The notes under the pieces: model-generated
Databases searched by the model: none
The model's input: the letters and a program-made list of their open reading frames with translations, nothing else
What the model was told of the DNA's origin: nothing
Source: Pegoplata infirma
Taxonomy: Eukaryota > Arthropoda > Insecta > Diptera > Anthomyiidae
Assembly: GCA_963921195.1 (NCBI GenBank)
Contig: OY992538.1
Coordinates: 7,278,330-7,342,329 of the forward strand
Direction of reading: 5' to 3'
Length of the DNA stretch: 64,000 bases
Shown: positions 52,498-63,104 of the stretch, piece after piece
Position numbering within the stretch: position 1 is the first letter of the stretch
Layout of the letters: every line of letters starts with the position of its first letter
Program-made: the position numbers and the translations under genes

Positions 52498-53777
52498 CGG
52501 TATTTACACCAACGAAAACAACTTGTTTTTGAATATTTTTTTGGTTTTTGGCAAAAACTACATAAATTTTCCATACAGTTTAAAAACTGCGTTGCCAACT
52601 AAAACTGGACAAAAACCAGAATTTAGGTTCTAGTCAATGCTACTATTAATTCAGTGTGAATGTTTTTTTCAATTTTCTTTTGGTAAAAACGAATGTCAAA
52701 ATAAAAATATTTGTTTTTTTGTGAAATTAATATTCAAATCCTTTAAAAAAGTAAATAAAAGTGTAATTTAATTTTTTTAATAACGTGTGGCTATTATAAT
52801 TTTGTGTTTTTTTGTGAATTTAGAAAATAAATAATTTGATTTGACAAACAAAAACTCTTTTTATTCGGTGTAATACGGTATTTACACCAACGAAAACAAC
52901 TTGTTTTTGAATATTTTTTTGGTTTTTGGCAAAAACTATGTAGTTTTCCCATACAATTTAAAAACTGCGTTGCCAACCAAAAATAAACAAAAACTAGAGT
53001 TTTGGCTGTGTTCACTACTAGCTAATCATTCTGTGTGAATATTTTTTTCAGTTTTGTTTTGCTTAACTCGAATGTCAAAAATAAAATATTTGTTTTTTGT
53101 GAAATTATTATTCCAATCTGTTAAAAAAGTTAATAAATATGCAATTTATTTTTTTTATTAATGTGTGGCTATTGTTATTTTGTGTTTTTTGGTGAGTTTA
53201 TAAAATAATTAATTTGATTTGACAAACAAAAACTCTATTTATTTGGTGTAAATGGTTTGGTTTTCAAAAATCAGTTTTGGTCAAAAAGAAGTAAGTTTTT
53301 GGCAAAAAAGCATTTTGGAAAACCAAACTGTTTACACCGAATAAAAAGAGTTTTTGTTTGTCAAATCAAATTAATTATTTTCTAAATTCACTAAAAAACA
53401 CAAAATTACAATAGCCACACGTTATTAAAAAAATTAAATTACACATTTATTTACTTTTTTTAAAGATTTGAATATTAATTTAACAAAAAAACAAATATTT
53501 TTATTTTGACATTCGTTTTTACCAAAAGAAAACTGAAAAAAACATTCACACTGAATTAATAGTAGCATAGACCACAACCTAAATTCTAGTTTTTGTTCAG
53601 TTTTAGTTGGCAACGCAGTTTTTAAATTGTATGGAAAATTTATGTAGTTTTTGCCAAAAACCAAAAAAATATTCAAAAACAAGTTGTTTTCGTTGGTGTA
53701 AATACCGTATAAACAGTTTGGTTTTCCAAAATGCTTTTTTGCCAAAAAAAAGTTAGTTTTTTTTGGTCTAAACATAG
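52498..53777 (+). mobile_element. TA-MITE (CGGTATTTACACC) split by a chimeric insertion
   Basis: The outer copy starts CGGTATTTACACCAACGAAA at 52498, breaks after TTATTCGGTGTAA, and resumes AAACAGTTTGGTTTTCC at 53711, ending GGTCTAAACATAG at 53777. TA lies outside both ends. The complete form (54768-55209) is 442 bp. Ends are imperfect inverted repeats (CGGTATTTACACCAACG against CTATGTTTAGACCAAAC). The frames 52794-53015 and 53434-53790 are MITE sequence read through, not genes. Confidence 0.8.
52876..53707. mobile_element. Chimeric fold-back insertion with two 5' termini
   Basis: Both ends are the same left terminus: CGGTATTTACACC going in at 52876, and GGTGTAAATACCG going out at 53707. The first half (52876-about 53302) is a plus copy of one subfamily, with TATTTGGTGTAAATGGTTTG. 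The second half (about 53303-53707) is a minus copy of another, with TTACACCGAATAAAAAGAG. Both right termini are missing at the junction. TA flanks the unit. Confidence 0.7.
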
Positions 53778-54767
53778 TATTAAAGTACATGAATGAAAAT
53801 TATCAGATAAAGGGTTTTGTATTTTAATAAAAATTAATTATTATGATTTCATTTACGACATCGGCAAATTTTTAACGTGATTTATTAATGATAACGGCTT
53901 TTAAAAAATTTTAAAATCGCGGTTTTGGTCCACAAGTGCTGATTTTTAAGACAAAAATTATTTTTTTACCAAATTCATCTTAAAAGTTGACAAAATTTTG
54001 AATATGTTATGTAAAAAATAGTAAAAAAAAATTAAAAACGCGATTTTGGTCCACAGATGCTGATCACCATCAAGATTTTTAAGATTAATTTTTTTTCCAT
54101 AATCTACACAAGACATCCAAATTTTTAGCCATATTTGTCAAAAAAGTCAAACAAGAATTTTTAGCAAAAATTAGCATCAGTGGATCAAAATCGTGGTTCA
54201 GGAATTTTGTTGACAAATTCAATTTCAGCATGCAAAAATTAGTATGAAAACATGTATTGAGCTAAAACACCTCAATTCAACCGATGAGTTGACCGCACCC
54301 TCTCCAAATTTAATGAAATTAAGTACTGGGGTTTACTTTAACAACAAAGCGATTTTGCCAATTTTTCAGGCTTCTGGTCATTCCAGTATTCGAGATATGC
54401 GGTCTTTAAAATTAAAAAATTCGCATATATTGACAAAAGTGTTATGACATAAATAAAGATAGCTCGAAAAGTAATAATAATACAGGTCTCATTAGGGTTT
54501 CAAATAATAGGTAATGAGACAGTCTTTATAATGGCTTTCCCCAAGATTTTTGTTTGAAAAAGGTCAAAGGTCATTGGTTTTAACCTTAATTTTTGGAGAG
54601 CTATATCTCAAAAAACGATATTTTGAAAATTTTGGAAAAAATATATGTTGTTAAGAATTACCTATACTACTTAAATTTAAATTTTCAGGATGGAGACTTC
54701 ATTGGAACTTTTAATATTAATAGAAACATTGTGACAGGAAAGAAAAAGCGGTGTAATTTCACTTATA

Positions 54768-55209
54768 CGGTATTTACACCAACGAAAACAACTTGTTTTT
54801 GAATATTTTTTTGGTTTTTGGCAAAAACTACATAAATTTTCCATACAATTTAAAAACTGCGTTGCCAACTAAAACTCGACAAAAACTAGAATTTAGGTTC
54901 TGGTCAATGCTACTATTAATTCAGTGTGAATGGTTTTTTCAATTTTCTTTTGGTAAAAACGAATGTCAAAATAAAAATATTTGTTTTTTTGTGAAATTAA
55001 TATTCAAATCCTTTAAAAAAGTAAATAAATGTGTAGTTTAATTTTTTAAATAACGTGTGGCTATTGTTATTTTGTGTTTTTTAGTGAATTTTGAAAATAA
55101 TTAATTTGATTTGACAAACAAAAACTCTTTTTATTCGGTGTAAACAGTTTGGTTTTCCAAAATTCTTTTTTGCCAAAAACAAGTTAGTTTTTGTTTGGTC
55201 TAAACATAG
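54768..55209 (+). mobile_element. Complete 442-bp TA-MITE in left arm
   Basis: Starts CGGTATTTACACCAACG and ends GGTCTAAACATAG, TA on both sides. It is the reference copy for the family. The outside flank, TTTCACTTATA, matches the outer flank of the right-arm copy. The frames at 54677-55041 are shadows. Confidence 0.85.
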
Positions 55210-55535
55210 TATTAAAAAAAAATATTTTTTTTTGTCTTTGAAATTCTGGTACCAAAATTCATTTTTCTGAATGTTTTTGACGTGCTGAGTCCAAATATGA
55301 CCTTTGAACTGACCTATCGCTATTATTTTTTAAGATATATGCACCTAAATGTTCAAAAAAACACAGCAATAGCATTTCAGCAATTTTCACACATTTATGT
55401 GCAGATATCTCGAAAACTAATAGCGATAGGCCAGTTCTAAGGCCATAAATGGACTCAGCACGTCAAAAACTTTCAGAAAAGTGAACTTTGGTACCAAAAT
55501 CTCAAAGACAAAAAAAAAAAAGTTTTTTTCTAATA

Positions 55536-56410
55536 CGGTATTTACACCAACGCAAACAACTTGTTTTTGAATATTTTTTTGGTTTTTGGCAAAAACTACA
55601 TAAATTTTCCACACAATTTAAAAACTGCGTTGCCAACTAAAACTTTAGGTTGTGGTCTATGCTACTATTAATTCAGTGTGAATGTTTTTTTCAATTTTCT
55701 TTTGGTAAAAACGAATGTCAAAATAAAAATATTTGTTTTTTTGTTATACTATGTTTAGACCAAACAAAAACTTACTTCTTTTTGACCAAAACTGATTTTT
55801 GAAAACCAAACCATTTACACCAAATAAATAGAGTTTTTGTTTGTCAAATCAAATTAATTATTTTATAAACTCACCAAAAAACACAAAATAACAATAGCCA
55901 CACATTAATAAAAAAAATAAATTGCATATTTATTAACTTTTTTAACAGATTGGAATAATAATTTCACAAAAAACAAATATTTTATTTTTGACATTCGAGT
56001 TAAGCAAAACAAAACTGAAAAAAATATTCACACAGAATGATTAGCTAGTAGTGAACACAGCCAAAACTCTAGTTTTTGTTTATTTTTGGTTGGCAACGCA
56101 GTTTTTAAATTGTATGGGAAAACTACATAGTTTTTGCCAAAAACCAAAAAAATATTCAAAAACAAGTTGTTTTCGTTGTTGTAAATACCGTATTAAATTA
56201 ATATTCAAATCTTTTAAAAAAGTAGATAAATGTGTAATTTAATTTTTTTAATAACGTGTGGCTATTGTAATTTTGTGTTTTTTAGTGAATTTAGAAAATA
56301 ATTAATTTGATTTGACAAACAAAAACTCTTTTAATTCGGTGTAAACAGTTTGGTTTTCCAAAATGCTTTTTTGCCAAAAACAAGTTGGTTTTTGTTTGGT
56401 CTAAACATAG
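55536..56410 (+). mobile_element. TA-MITE in right arm, split by a second copy
   Basis: The plus copy begins CGGTATTTACACCAACGCAA at 55536, breaks near 55743, resumes ATTAATATTCAAATC near 56198 and ends CTAAACATAG at 56410, with TA outside. Removal of 55749-56190 restores a near-normal copy. Confidence 0.8.
55749..56190 (-). mobile_element. Nested 442-bp TA-MITE, opposite orientation
   Basis: Begins CTATGTTTAGACC and ends GTAAATACCG, that is, a complete minus-strand copy with TA outside (55747-55748 and 56191-56192). Its internal variants (ACCATTTACACCAAATAAAT) match the first half of the chimeric insertion at 52876. The frame 56051-56242 is a shadow. Confidence 0.82.
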
Positions 56411-56690
56411 TATAAGGGAAAATGCACCACTTTTTATTTCCCGTCACTATGTTTCTAGTGATATTAAAAGTTCCAATGAAGTCTCCATCCTGAAAATTTA
56501 AACTTAAGTATATAGGTGACCCTTAATAACATATATTTTTTCCAAAATTTTAAAAATATCATTTTTTGAGATATAGCTCTCCAAAAATTAAGGTTAAAGC
56601 CAATGACCTTTGACCTTTTTCAAAAAAAATCTTGGGAAATGCCATTTTAAAGGCTGTCTCATTACCTATTATTTGCAACCTGACTGAGAC

Positions 56691-56930
56691 CTGGGGGGTA
56701 ATTGTGTATTTCGATTCGAAAAGAGAAGCTATTCGAACGACATTTTTGGTTCCAATTTAAAGTACCTGAAATAATTTTTATTCGATCTTTTGGCATATTA
56801 ATGTTTATCCTTTTATTCTAAAAATAAACAAAAAAATATGTTTCTCATAGCGAGTTACATTTTACAAAGGATCAAAATTTTCCGAATTCGAACAGTTTCT
56901 TTCGAATCGAATTACACAATTACCCCCCAG
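56691..56930. mobile_element. 240-bp MITE (CTGGGGGGTAATTG ends)
   Basis: Left CTGGGGGGTAATTGTGTATT, right mirrored CTGGGGGGTAATTGTGTAAT; arms of about 45 bp with TTCGATTCGAA and GTTCGAA. Its place in the right arm is proved by the left arm, where GAGACCTGTATTATTATTAC runs on uninterrupted (complement of 54465-54490). Target duplication not clear. Confidence 0.78.
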
Positions 56931-58394
56931 TATTTTAATTACTTTTCGAGTTATCTTTATTTATCTCAGAACACTTTTGTCAAATATATACGATTTTGCC
57001 AATTTTCAGGACCCCATATCTCGGGAAGAAAAATTACCAGAAGTCCAAAATTTTGGCACTATGATTTTTTTGTAAGGGCCCAACTATGTTCCAAGTATCA
57101 TAACTATGTTCCAAGTATCATAAAATCAAAAATTCGGCCACTTTTTTTTAAATTTTTTTTTAATGTTTAGATGTTTGTGCATCCACACAAAAAAATTTAG
57201 AAACGCGTTCTTCATTTTTTTTTTTGAGAAAATCGCATTTGAATTTTAAATTTAATAACAATTTTGTAAGAAAATTATGTCATTAACTGTTTGTAGGTTA
57301 TTTTAAAAATTAATCAGTAAAGTTATTTTAAAAGAAAAATCAGTTATTTTATAAAGGACTAGCTTACCATCCCGGTACTTCGTTACCGGTTGTATTGAAT
57401 ACCGGATAATATAGGATCAGGATTACTCTATCGATTTTAAAAAAAATCCTCTACATAGTTTTTGTTTTATTTACTTGTGGACGTTTAAGTCTTTCATAAA
57501 ATAATATTTCAATGAATAATTTAAACAATAAAATTTGAATAACTTCGCTGGTACGTCATCATGCTCGTTTCGGTGAAAAAATATATTGACAATTTTCGAG
57601 CCCTTATATCGGGTTTTAAGATTTTGAGTGAATAAATATTTCAGTGAAAAAACAAAAAATTGGAATAAAAAAAATTGGAGTCAAAAAAGTTAAATACGTA
57701 AAATTTACGTAAAAAGTATCATTTCATATTGTTCCCAGCTCTATTCCACTTCGTTCCCCGTTCTATTTCATTTCCAATTCCATCTCCTTTCGTTCCATGT
57801 AAGTTTCATTAATCTCCGTATAATATGCGTTAAAAAAATAAAAAGTTCTATCGTCTTTATATTGTAGATATGAAAAGTACCATTTTACACCACTGTTACC
57901 AGGTACCCCTTTTTACCCTAAAATTTTAAAATAAGTTCTTCTCTTGGGTGTTATTTCTGCGGCTTTTAGTTCAATAGTTAGATATCTCAAAATAACCATT
58001 TGCACCCTTTTCCCCGTAAAATTATATTTTCCAAAAAATGTTTTTTTTGTGCTAGGTGATCCTTTATTTAAAACATCAAGTTTCTGAACCATTATTTCAA
58101 GAAATATAAGAATAACAAAATTTGCAATTTTTATCCCCTTTACGATCGGTCGCGACCCTTAGAAACAGAATTTCCAAAAATAACTTTTTAAAGCATTCAA
58201 AATTTCAGTGCCTGGGATAATTACTTCATGAAATATAAAAAGTATCAAAAAACACTTTTTTACAGCTCTAGAAACAGAATTTTTTGAAAATACTTTAGCA
58301 GAATGTTTTTTTCACCGAAGTCCTCTACATTCCAAAATTCAAGCTTCAGCGGTCATTATTATAGGAACAAAAAAAAGTACCAAAAGTACATTTT

Positions 58395-59308
58395 CTTTTT
58401 ATAAAAGGTACTTTTTATAAAAGGTACTTTTTATAAAAGGTACTTTTATAAAAGGTACTTTTTATAAAAGGTACTTTTTATAAAAGGTACTTTTTATAAA
58501 AGGTACTTTTTATAAAAGGTACTTTTTATAAAAGGTACTTTTTGTAAAAGGTACTTTTTATAAAAGGTACTTTTTATAAAAGGTTTTTTTTATAAAAGGT
58601 ACTTTTTATAAAAGGTACTTTTTATAAAAGGTTTTTTTTATAAAAGGTACTTTTTATAAAAGGTACTTTTTATAAAATGTACTTTTTATAAAAGGTACTT
58701 TTTATAAAAGGTACTTTTTATAAAAGGTACTTTTTATAAAAGGTACTTTTTATAAAAGGTACTTTTTATAAAAGGTACTTTTTATAAAAGGTACTTTTTA
58801 TAAAAGGTACTTTTTATAAAAGGTACTTTTTATAAAAGGTACTTTTTATAAAAGGTACTTTTTATAAAAGGTACTTTTTATAAAAGGTACTTTTTATAAA
58901 AGGTACTTTTTATAAAAGGTACTTTTTATAAAAGGTACTTTTTATAAAAGGTACTTTTTATAAAAGGTACTTTTTATAAAAGGTACTTTTTATAAAAGGT
59001 ACTTTTTATAAAAGGTACTTTTTATAAAAGGTACTTTTTATAAAAGGTACTTTTTATAAAAGGTACTTTTTATAAAAGGTACTTTTTATAAAAGGTACTT
59101 TTTATAAAAGGTACTTTTTATAAAAGGTACTTTTTATAAAAGGTACTTTTTATAAAAGGTACATTTTATAACAGGTACTTTTTATAAAAGGTACTTTTTA
59201 TAAAAGGTACCTTTTATAAAAGGTACTTTTTATAAAAGGTACTTTTTATAAAAGGTACTTTTTATAAAAGGTACTTTTTATAAAAGGTACTGTTTATAAA
59301 AGGTACTT
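58395..59308. repeat. 16-bp satellite, about 57 copies
   Basis: The unit is GGTACTTTTTATAAAA, repeated with almost no variation over about 914 bases. Exceptions are few: GGTTTTTTTTATAAAA at about 58583 and 58631, AATGTAC near 58678, ACAGGTAC near 59171. It probably grew from the AAAAAGTACCAAAAGTACA words of the host repeat, which occur right beside it. Confidence 0.96.
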
Positions 59309-59309
59309 T

Positions 59310-60215
59310 TTTACCCATTATACCCCCGTAGAATCAACATTGGCAAAAACCCAGCCTTATTGAATCTTTTTTCCGGAAGGTGAACCTACATTACAAATTT
59401 CTAGTACTATTATTTAAGTAAATGTAAAAGGTACCAAAAGTACAGTTTTTTACCTTTTTTACCCCCTTAGGTGAAAATACAGTCCAAATTTCAAGTCTGT
59501 ATGACTATTATTTCAGGAGATATAAAAAGTACCAAAAGTACACTTTTTTACCCATTTTACCCCCGTAGAATCAACATTGGCAAAAACCCAGCCTTAGTGA
59601 ATCTTTTTGCAACATTGCAAATTTCAAGTTTCTAATACCATTATTTAAGGAAATAAAAAAGGTACCAAAAGTACAGTTTTTTACCCTTTTTACCCCCTTA
59701 GAATCATCATTGGCGAAAATCCAGCCTTAGTGAATCTATATTCCGGGAGGTGAACATACAGTCCAAATTTCAAGTCTCTGTGACAATTTTTTAAGGAAAT
59801 ATAAAAGGTACCAAAAGTACAGATTTTTACCCTTTTTACCCCCTTCAACATTGGCAAAAATCCAGCCTTACTGGATCTATATTCCAGGATGTGAACATAC
59901 AGTCGAAATTTCAAGTCTCTATGACAATTATTTCAGGAGATATGTATAAAAAGTACCAAAAGTACAGTTTTTTACCCTTTTTACCCCTTAGAATCAACAC
60001 TGGCAAAAAATCCAGCCTTAGTGGATCTATATTCCGGGAGGTAAACATACAGTCCAAATTTCAAGTCTCTGTGACCATTATTTCAGGAAATATAAAAAGT
60101 ACCAAAAGTACAGTTTTTTACCCTTTTTACCCCCTTAGAATCAACATTGGCAAAAATCCAGCCTTAGTGGATCTATATTCCGGGAGGTGAACCTTCAGTC
60201 CAAATTTCAAGTCTC
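59310..60215. repeat. About seven tandem sub-repeats of roughly 145 bp
   Basis: Units begin near ACCCCCGTAGAATCAACATT at 59323 and recur at about 59462, 59561, 59691, 59838, 59984 and 60128. Spacings are 139, 99, 130, 147, 146 and 144. Each has AATCCAGCCTTAGTGGATCT, TCCAAATTTCAAGTCTCT and GTACCAAAAGTACAG. The second unit is shortened. Confidence 0.85.
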
Positions 60216-60566
60216 TAGCTTCAGCGGTTTGGGCTGGGCGATGATGAGTCAGTCAGTCACATTACTCTTTTATATATATAGATAGATAGACCTACGATGT
60301 CTATTTCTGTAGTTTAAAAAAAATAATTTACTGTCTTAAAAATGAATTTACTGTTACAAGTTGTTATAAGTTCCATATAAGGCTATCCATACAACCTATT
60401 CAGAAGTTTACGGTACACTTGTTTTTTTTCGCTGGACATTTGGTGTGGAATGCCTCATATGAGAATTGCGAAGTAGGCTACACAAGAAATTTCTTATATT
60501 TTCAGGAAAAATGACTCAAAAAATATATTTTTTTTCGAATTTTTGATTATTATATTAAAAAAAAAA

Positions 60567-60653
60567 ATGTAAACACAAAGCAACAAACACACACAAAACA
60601 ATAAAGAATTTTTGTTTGTTGTTTTTGTTTTGTGTGTGTTTGTTGCTTTATGT
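60567..60653. repeat. Long perfect-stem hairpin (CAAACACACACAAAAC)
   Basis: TGTAAACACAAAGCAACAAA and onward is mirrored at 60620-60653 by GTTTGTTGCTTTATGTTTAC, with only about 20 bases of loop. The stem is over 30 bp and nearly perfect. No coding potential around it (60291-60799). Confidence 0.75.
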
Positions 60654-60799
60654 TTACATAATTATAGAAGGTGAAGCTGAAGGGTAGCTGAGGGGTAGCT
60701 GAGGGGTGTCAGATTAAAAAAAAAAAATACCAAAAAAAAATATTGTAAAATTACCAAAAAAAAATGGTAAAAATAAAAAAAAACTAGCACAATAATATA

Positions 60800-62028
60800 C
60801 ACTGAGGGAAAAAATCGTCGTCAAATCAAACATTTTCGTACTCATTTTTAAAATTCTCAAATTTTTGAAAGAAATTTTAATAATGAAATGAAATTTTTTA
60901 AAATTAAATATGTTTCGGTATTGATTTTAAAAGTATATTTTTTGAATTAAATATAAAAAAACTCCTTTTTATTTCATGATGCTGCCATTATGAAAATAAT
61001 CATTTTGATTGTAAACACTAGCAAAATAAGTTTTCAACAACTTTAAAAACGACGCCATATAAATGACGTAATTATTTTAGAAAAGTCTCGTGGCGTATCA
61101 TAAGTGAAAACTTTTCAATTCCCATAAAAATTAAGAAAACGAAAAATAATAAATATTTTCTTAAAGTAAAACAATGAAATAAGTTTTTGTAATAAGTGAC
61201 AAAAGTCAAAAGTAAATACATATGTATGTGTTGACATAAATAAAAAAAAACTGGGTGGAAATTAATGTGAAAATTAATGTGAAAATTAATGTGGAGTACC
61301 TGTTTGCGGAAAATAATGTGGAGTACCTATAATCCAGAAGAAAATTAACATTTTATGACAGCAATCCCGGAATTTTTGTATTATTTGATGGCTATTTAAT
61401 GTCGGTGCTGTGACAAAAACACCTACGTGTATTTATTAAAGAGACTAGCTAATTTGTGAACGCTTGCGTTGACTTTTAAGGTAATCTTAATGGAAAAAGT
61501 AGATTTGCAATATTATTTAAATATGTATGTAAGAGGTGTAACTTTAAAAGATCGCGAAAAGACAAAATTAATCTAATTCGTAGACGTCTTCAAAAAATTT
61601 TTGAAAATCACATTGGGTGTTTTCGTCAGAGCAGCGACGATATATTATTTTATTTCTATATATAGAAAATTGCATCTTTATAACTTTTCTATGGTAAAGA
61701 AAAATAAATAAAATGTGTATATAAATATAAAAAAAATTCCAATTGTTTTATTTACATTGAAAATTTTTAGGAAACAGAAAGAAAATTATATAAATAATTT
61801 TTAATATTTAATTTGATTATGTGCACTTTTGATTTGAACTTATAAACATTCTCAAATCAACGTTGTTTCATTTCATTTTTAAAATTTTGTTTGTTACTCA
61901 AGCCATATTAAAAGTGTCGATAAACATTTTCAATTTGAGAAAAATCAAAGTTTGTTGACTTTTGTCACTGTTTTATTTTTAATTTGAGATTGTTTTTGCT
62001 TGATTTGAGAATTTTTTTTTTCTTAGTG
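60800..62028. mobile_element. 1.23-kb TA-flanked element (CACTRAG ends)
   Basis: Left CACTGAGGGAAAAAATCGTC, right mirrored CACTAAGAAAAAAAAAATTC, with TA outside. Both sides also share TCAAATCAA and CTCAAATT words. The interior has AAATTAATGTG in tandem (61256-61300). No transposase. The ends resemble those at 42351 and 43358. Confidence 0.65.
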
Positions 62029-62149
62029 TAGCAAAACACATAAAAATTTTTGTTTTTACTAATAGCAAATTACCAAAAAATGGTTTAAAAATTTAATTTT
62101 TAAAATTTTTTGACTAAAGCTTAGTTGAAAAATTTTTGTGTACGGGACT

Positions 62150-62345
62150 TTAAAAATGAAAAAAATCGAATTTCCTAACCCCCTTGGTCCAAGCGCAGGT
62201 CTATAAACATAATATGGCATACAAATGTTACATTTGTTGAGCAAAAATTAAAAAAAAATCGTAAAAATATCGTATTTTTCAGGGGTCGTTTTAGTTCTTT
62301 AAGGGGAAACTTTTTTCCCCCTGGTCCGATTTTGCCCATCTTCGA
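62150..62345. repeat. Family A-type fragment, inverted
   Basis: CTTTTTTCCCCCTGGTCCGA and TTTTGCCCATCTTCGAACTT reproduce, in reverse, the block at 8955-9010. The frame 62059-62244 is a shadow. From 62346 to 63104 I see only AT-rich sequence. Confidence 0.55.
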
Positions 62346-63104
62346 ACTTGACCTTACCAGTTTTTTTCATGAAATTTTTTATTTATCAAAAATGATTTTT
62401 AACAAACAAAAGTTTTTACTCCATATGCAAAAAAAAATACGGACTTAGAAAGTTTTTGCCTGTCCTATTGTTACATAATTAATGTTGTAAAACAAAATAA
62501 ATTATCGTAATAAAATACACTCTAAAAAGTCCTTGTAAAAATACTACAATCAAGTGGGTAAATTTTTATGTAAAATAACACACAACGCCTAAAATTGAGC
62601 ACCAAGTGTTTAAAATTTTAGTTTACACACAAAAATTTGAATATTACGCACATTATATAGTATTTTGTGAATTGATAAATATTTTTATAAAATTATAAAC
62701 ACAAGAATTTTAAAATTACACATTTAATGTTTACTGTAAACATTTAGTGTTTAATTTTTGATATTAAACATTAAATGCGTAATGTTCAACAATTTTAAAA
62801 TATAAATTGTAAAAATAAAATAAAATATAATCTGAAAATTATGTTGTTATCGCAATTTAACTAAAATAACGCGAAAAAATATAAAATAAATGAAAATAAA
62901 GCTAAAAAAAAAGTGAAATTATAAAGCAAAGATCAATGCAACGCGTTGGGCTGATCAAAACCAGACCCGATTGTGATAAGTTCGTAATATTTAAGGAAAA
63001 TAGTTTATTGTTAATTTCATGTTTTTTTTAAATATTTGCAATTATAAATCAGAATGGTAAGTACCACAAATGACTTGAATTTTTTTGAATAATTCTTTAC
63101 AAAA

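Larger units (their letters stand above)
54350..57060. repeat. Fold-back of about 2.7 kb interrupted by MITEs in both arms
   Basis: Inverted arms: 54350-54765 matches 56413-57060 (after leaving out 56691-56930), and 55214-55350 matches 55385-55530. Shared words include AGGATGGAGACTTCATTGGA, AAATAATAGGTAATGAGACA and TTTTGACGTGCTGAGTCCA. Divergence grows outward; near 54350 and 57060 only scattered words remain. Each arm holds a TA-MITE at the same TA. The area 53780-54349 contains more of the same diverged repeat (TTTTGGTCCACA twice) and no gene. Confidence 0.75.
57358..60290. repeat. Dispersed arthropod repeat with internal satellite expansion
   Basis: It opens CTAGCTTACCATCCCGGTAC and closes GGGCGATGATGAGTCAGTCA followed by a TATATATATAGATAGATAGA tail. 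Both ends recall a very widespread arthropod repeat (CTAGCTGACCCGGCAA at the start, TGAGTCAGTCAGTCAC near the end); I cannot assign its class with certainty. Between them are unique-looking AT-rich DNA (57400-58390), a 16-bp satellite (58395-59308) and sub-repeats of about 145 bp (59310-60215). The frames 59690-60190 are shadows. Confidence 0.65.

Noticed and set aside
53434..53790. 118-residue open frame on the minus strand
   Set aside because: It lies in two joined copies of the TA-MITE, and the same peptide recurs in the other copies. No codon bias or motif; read-through of a repeat.
59690..60190. Two frames of 74 and 99 residues sharing peptides
   Set aside because: They come from the tandem sub-repeats of about 145 bp, on both strands, and carry no domain.
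62517..62535. Start of another TA-flanked element (TACACTCTAAAAAG)
   Set aside because: No matching inverted end could be found downstream within the window.
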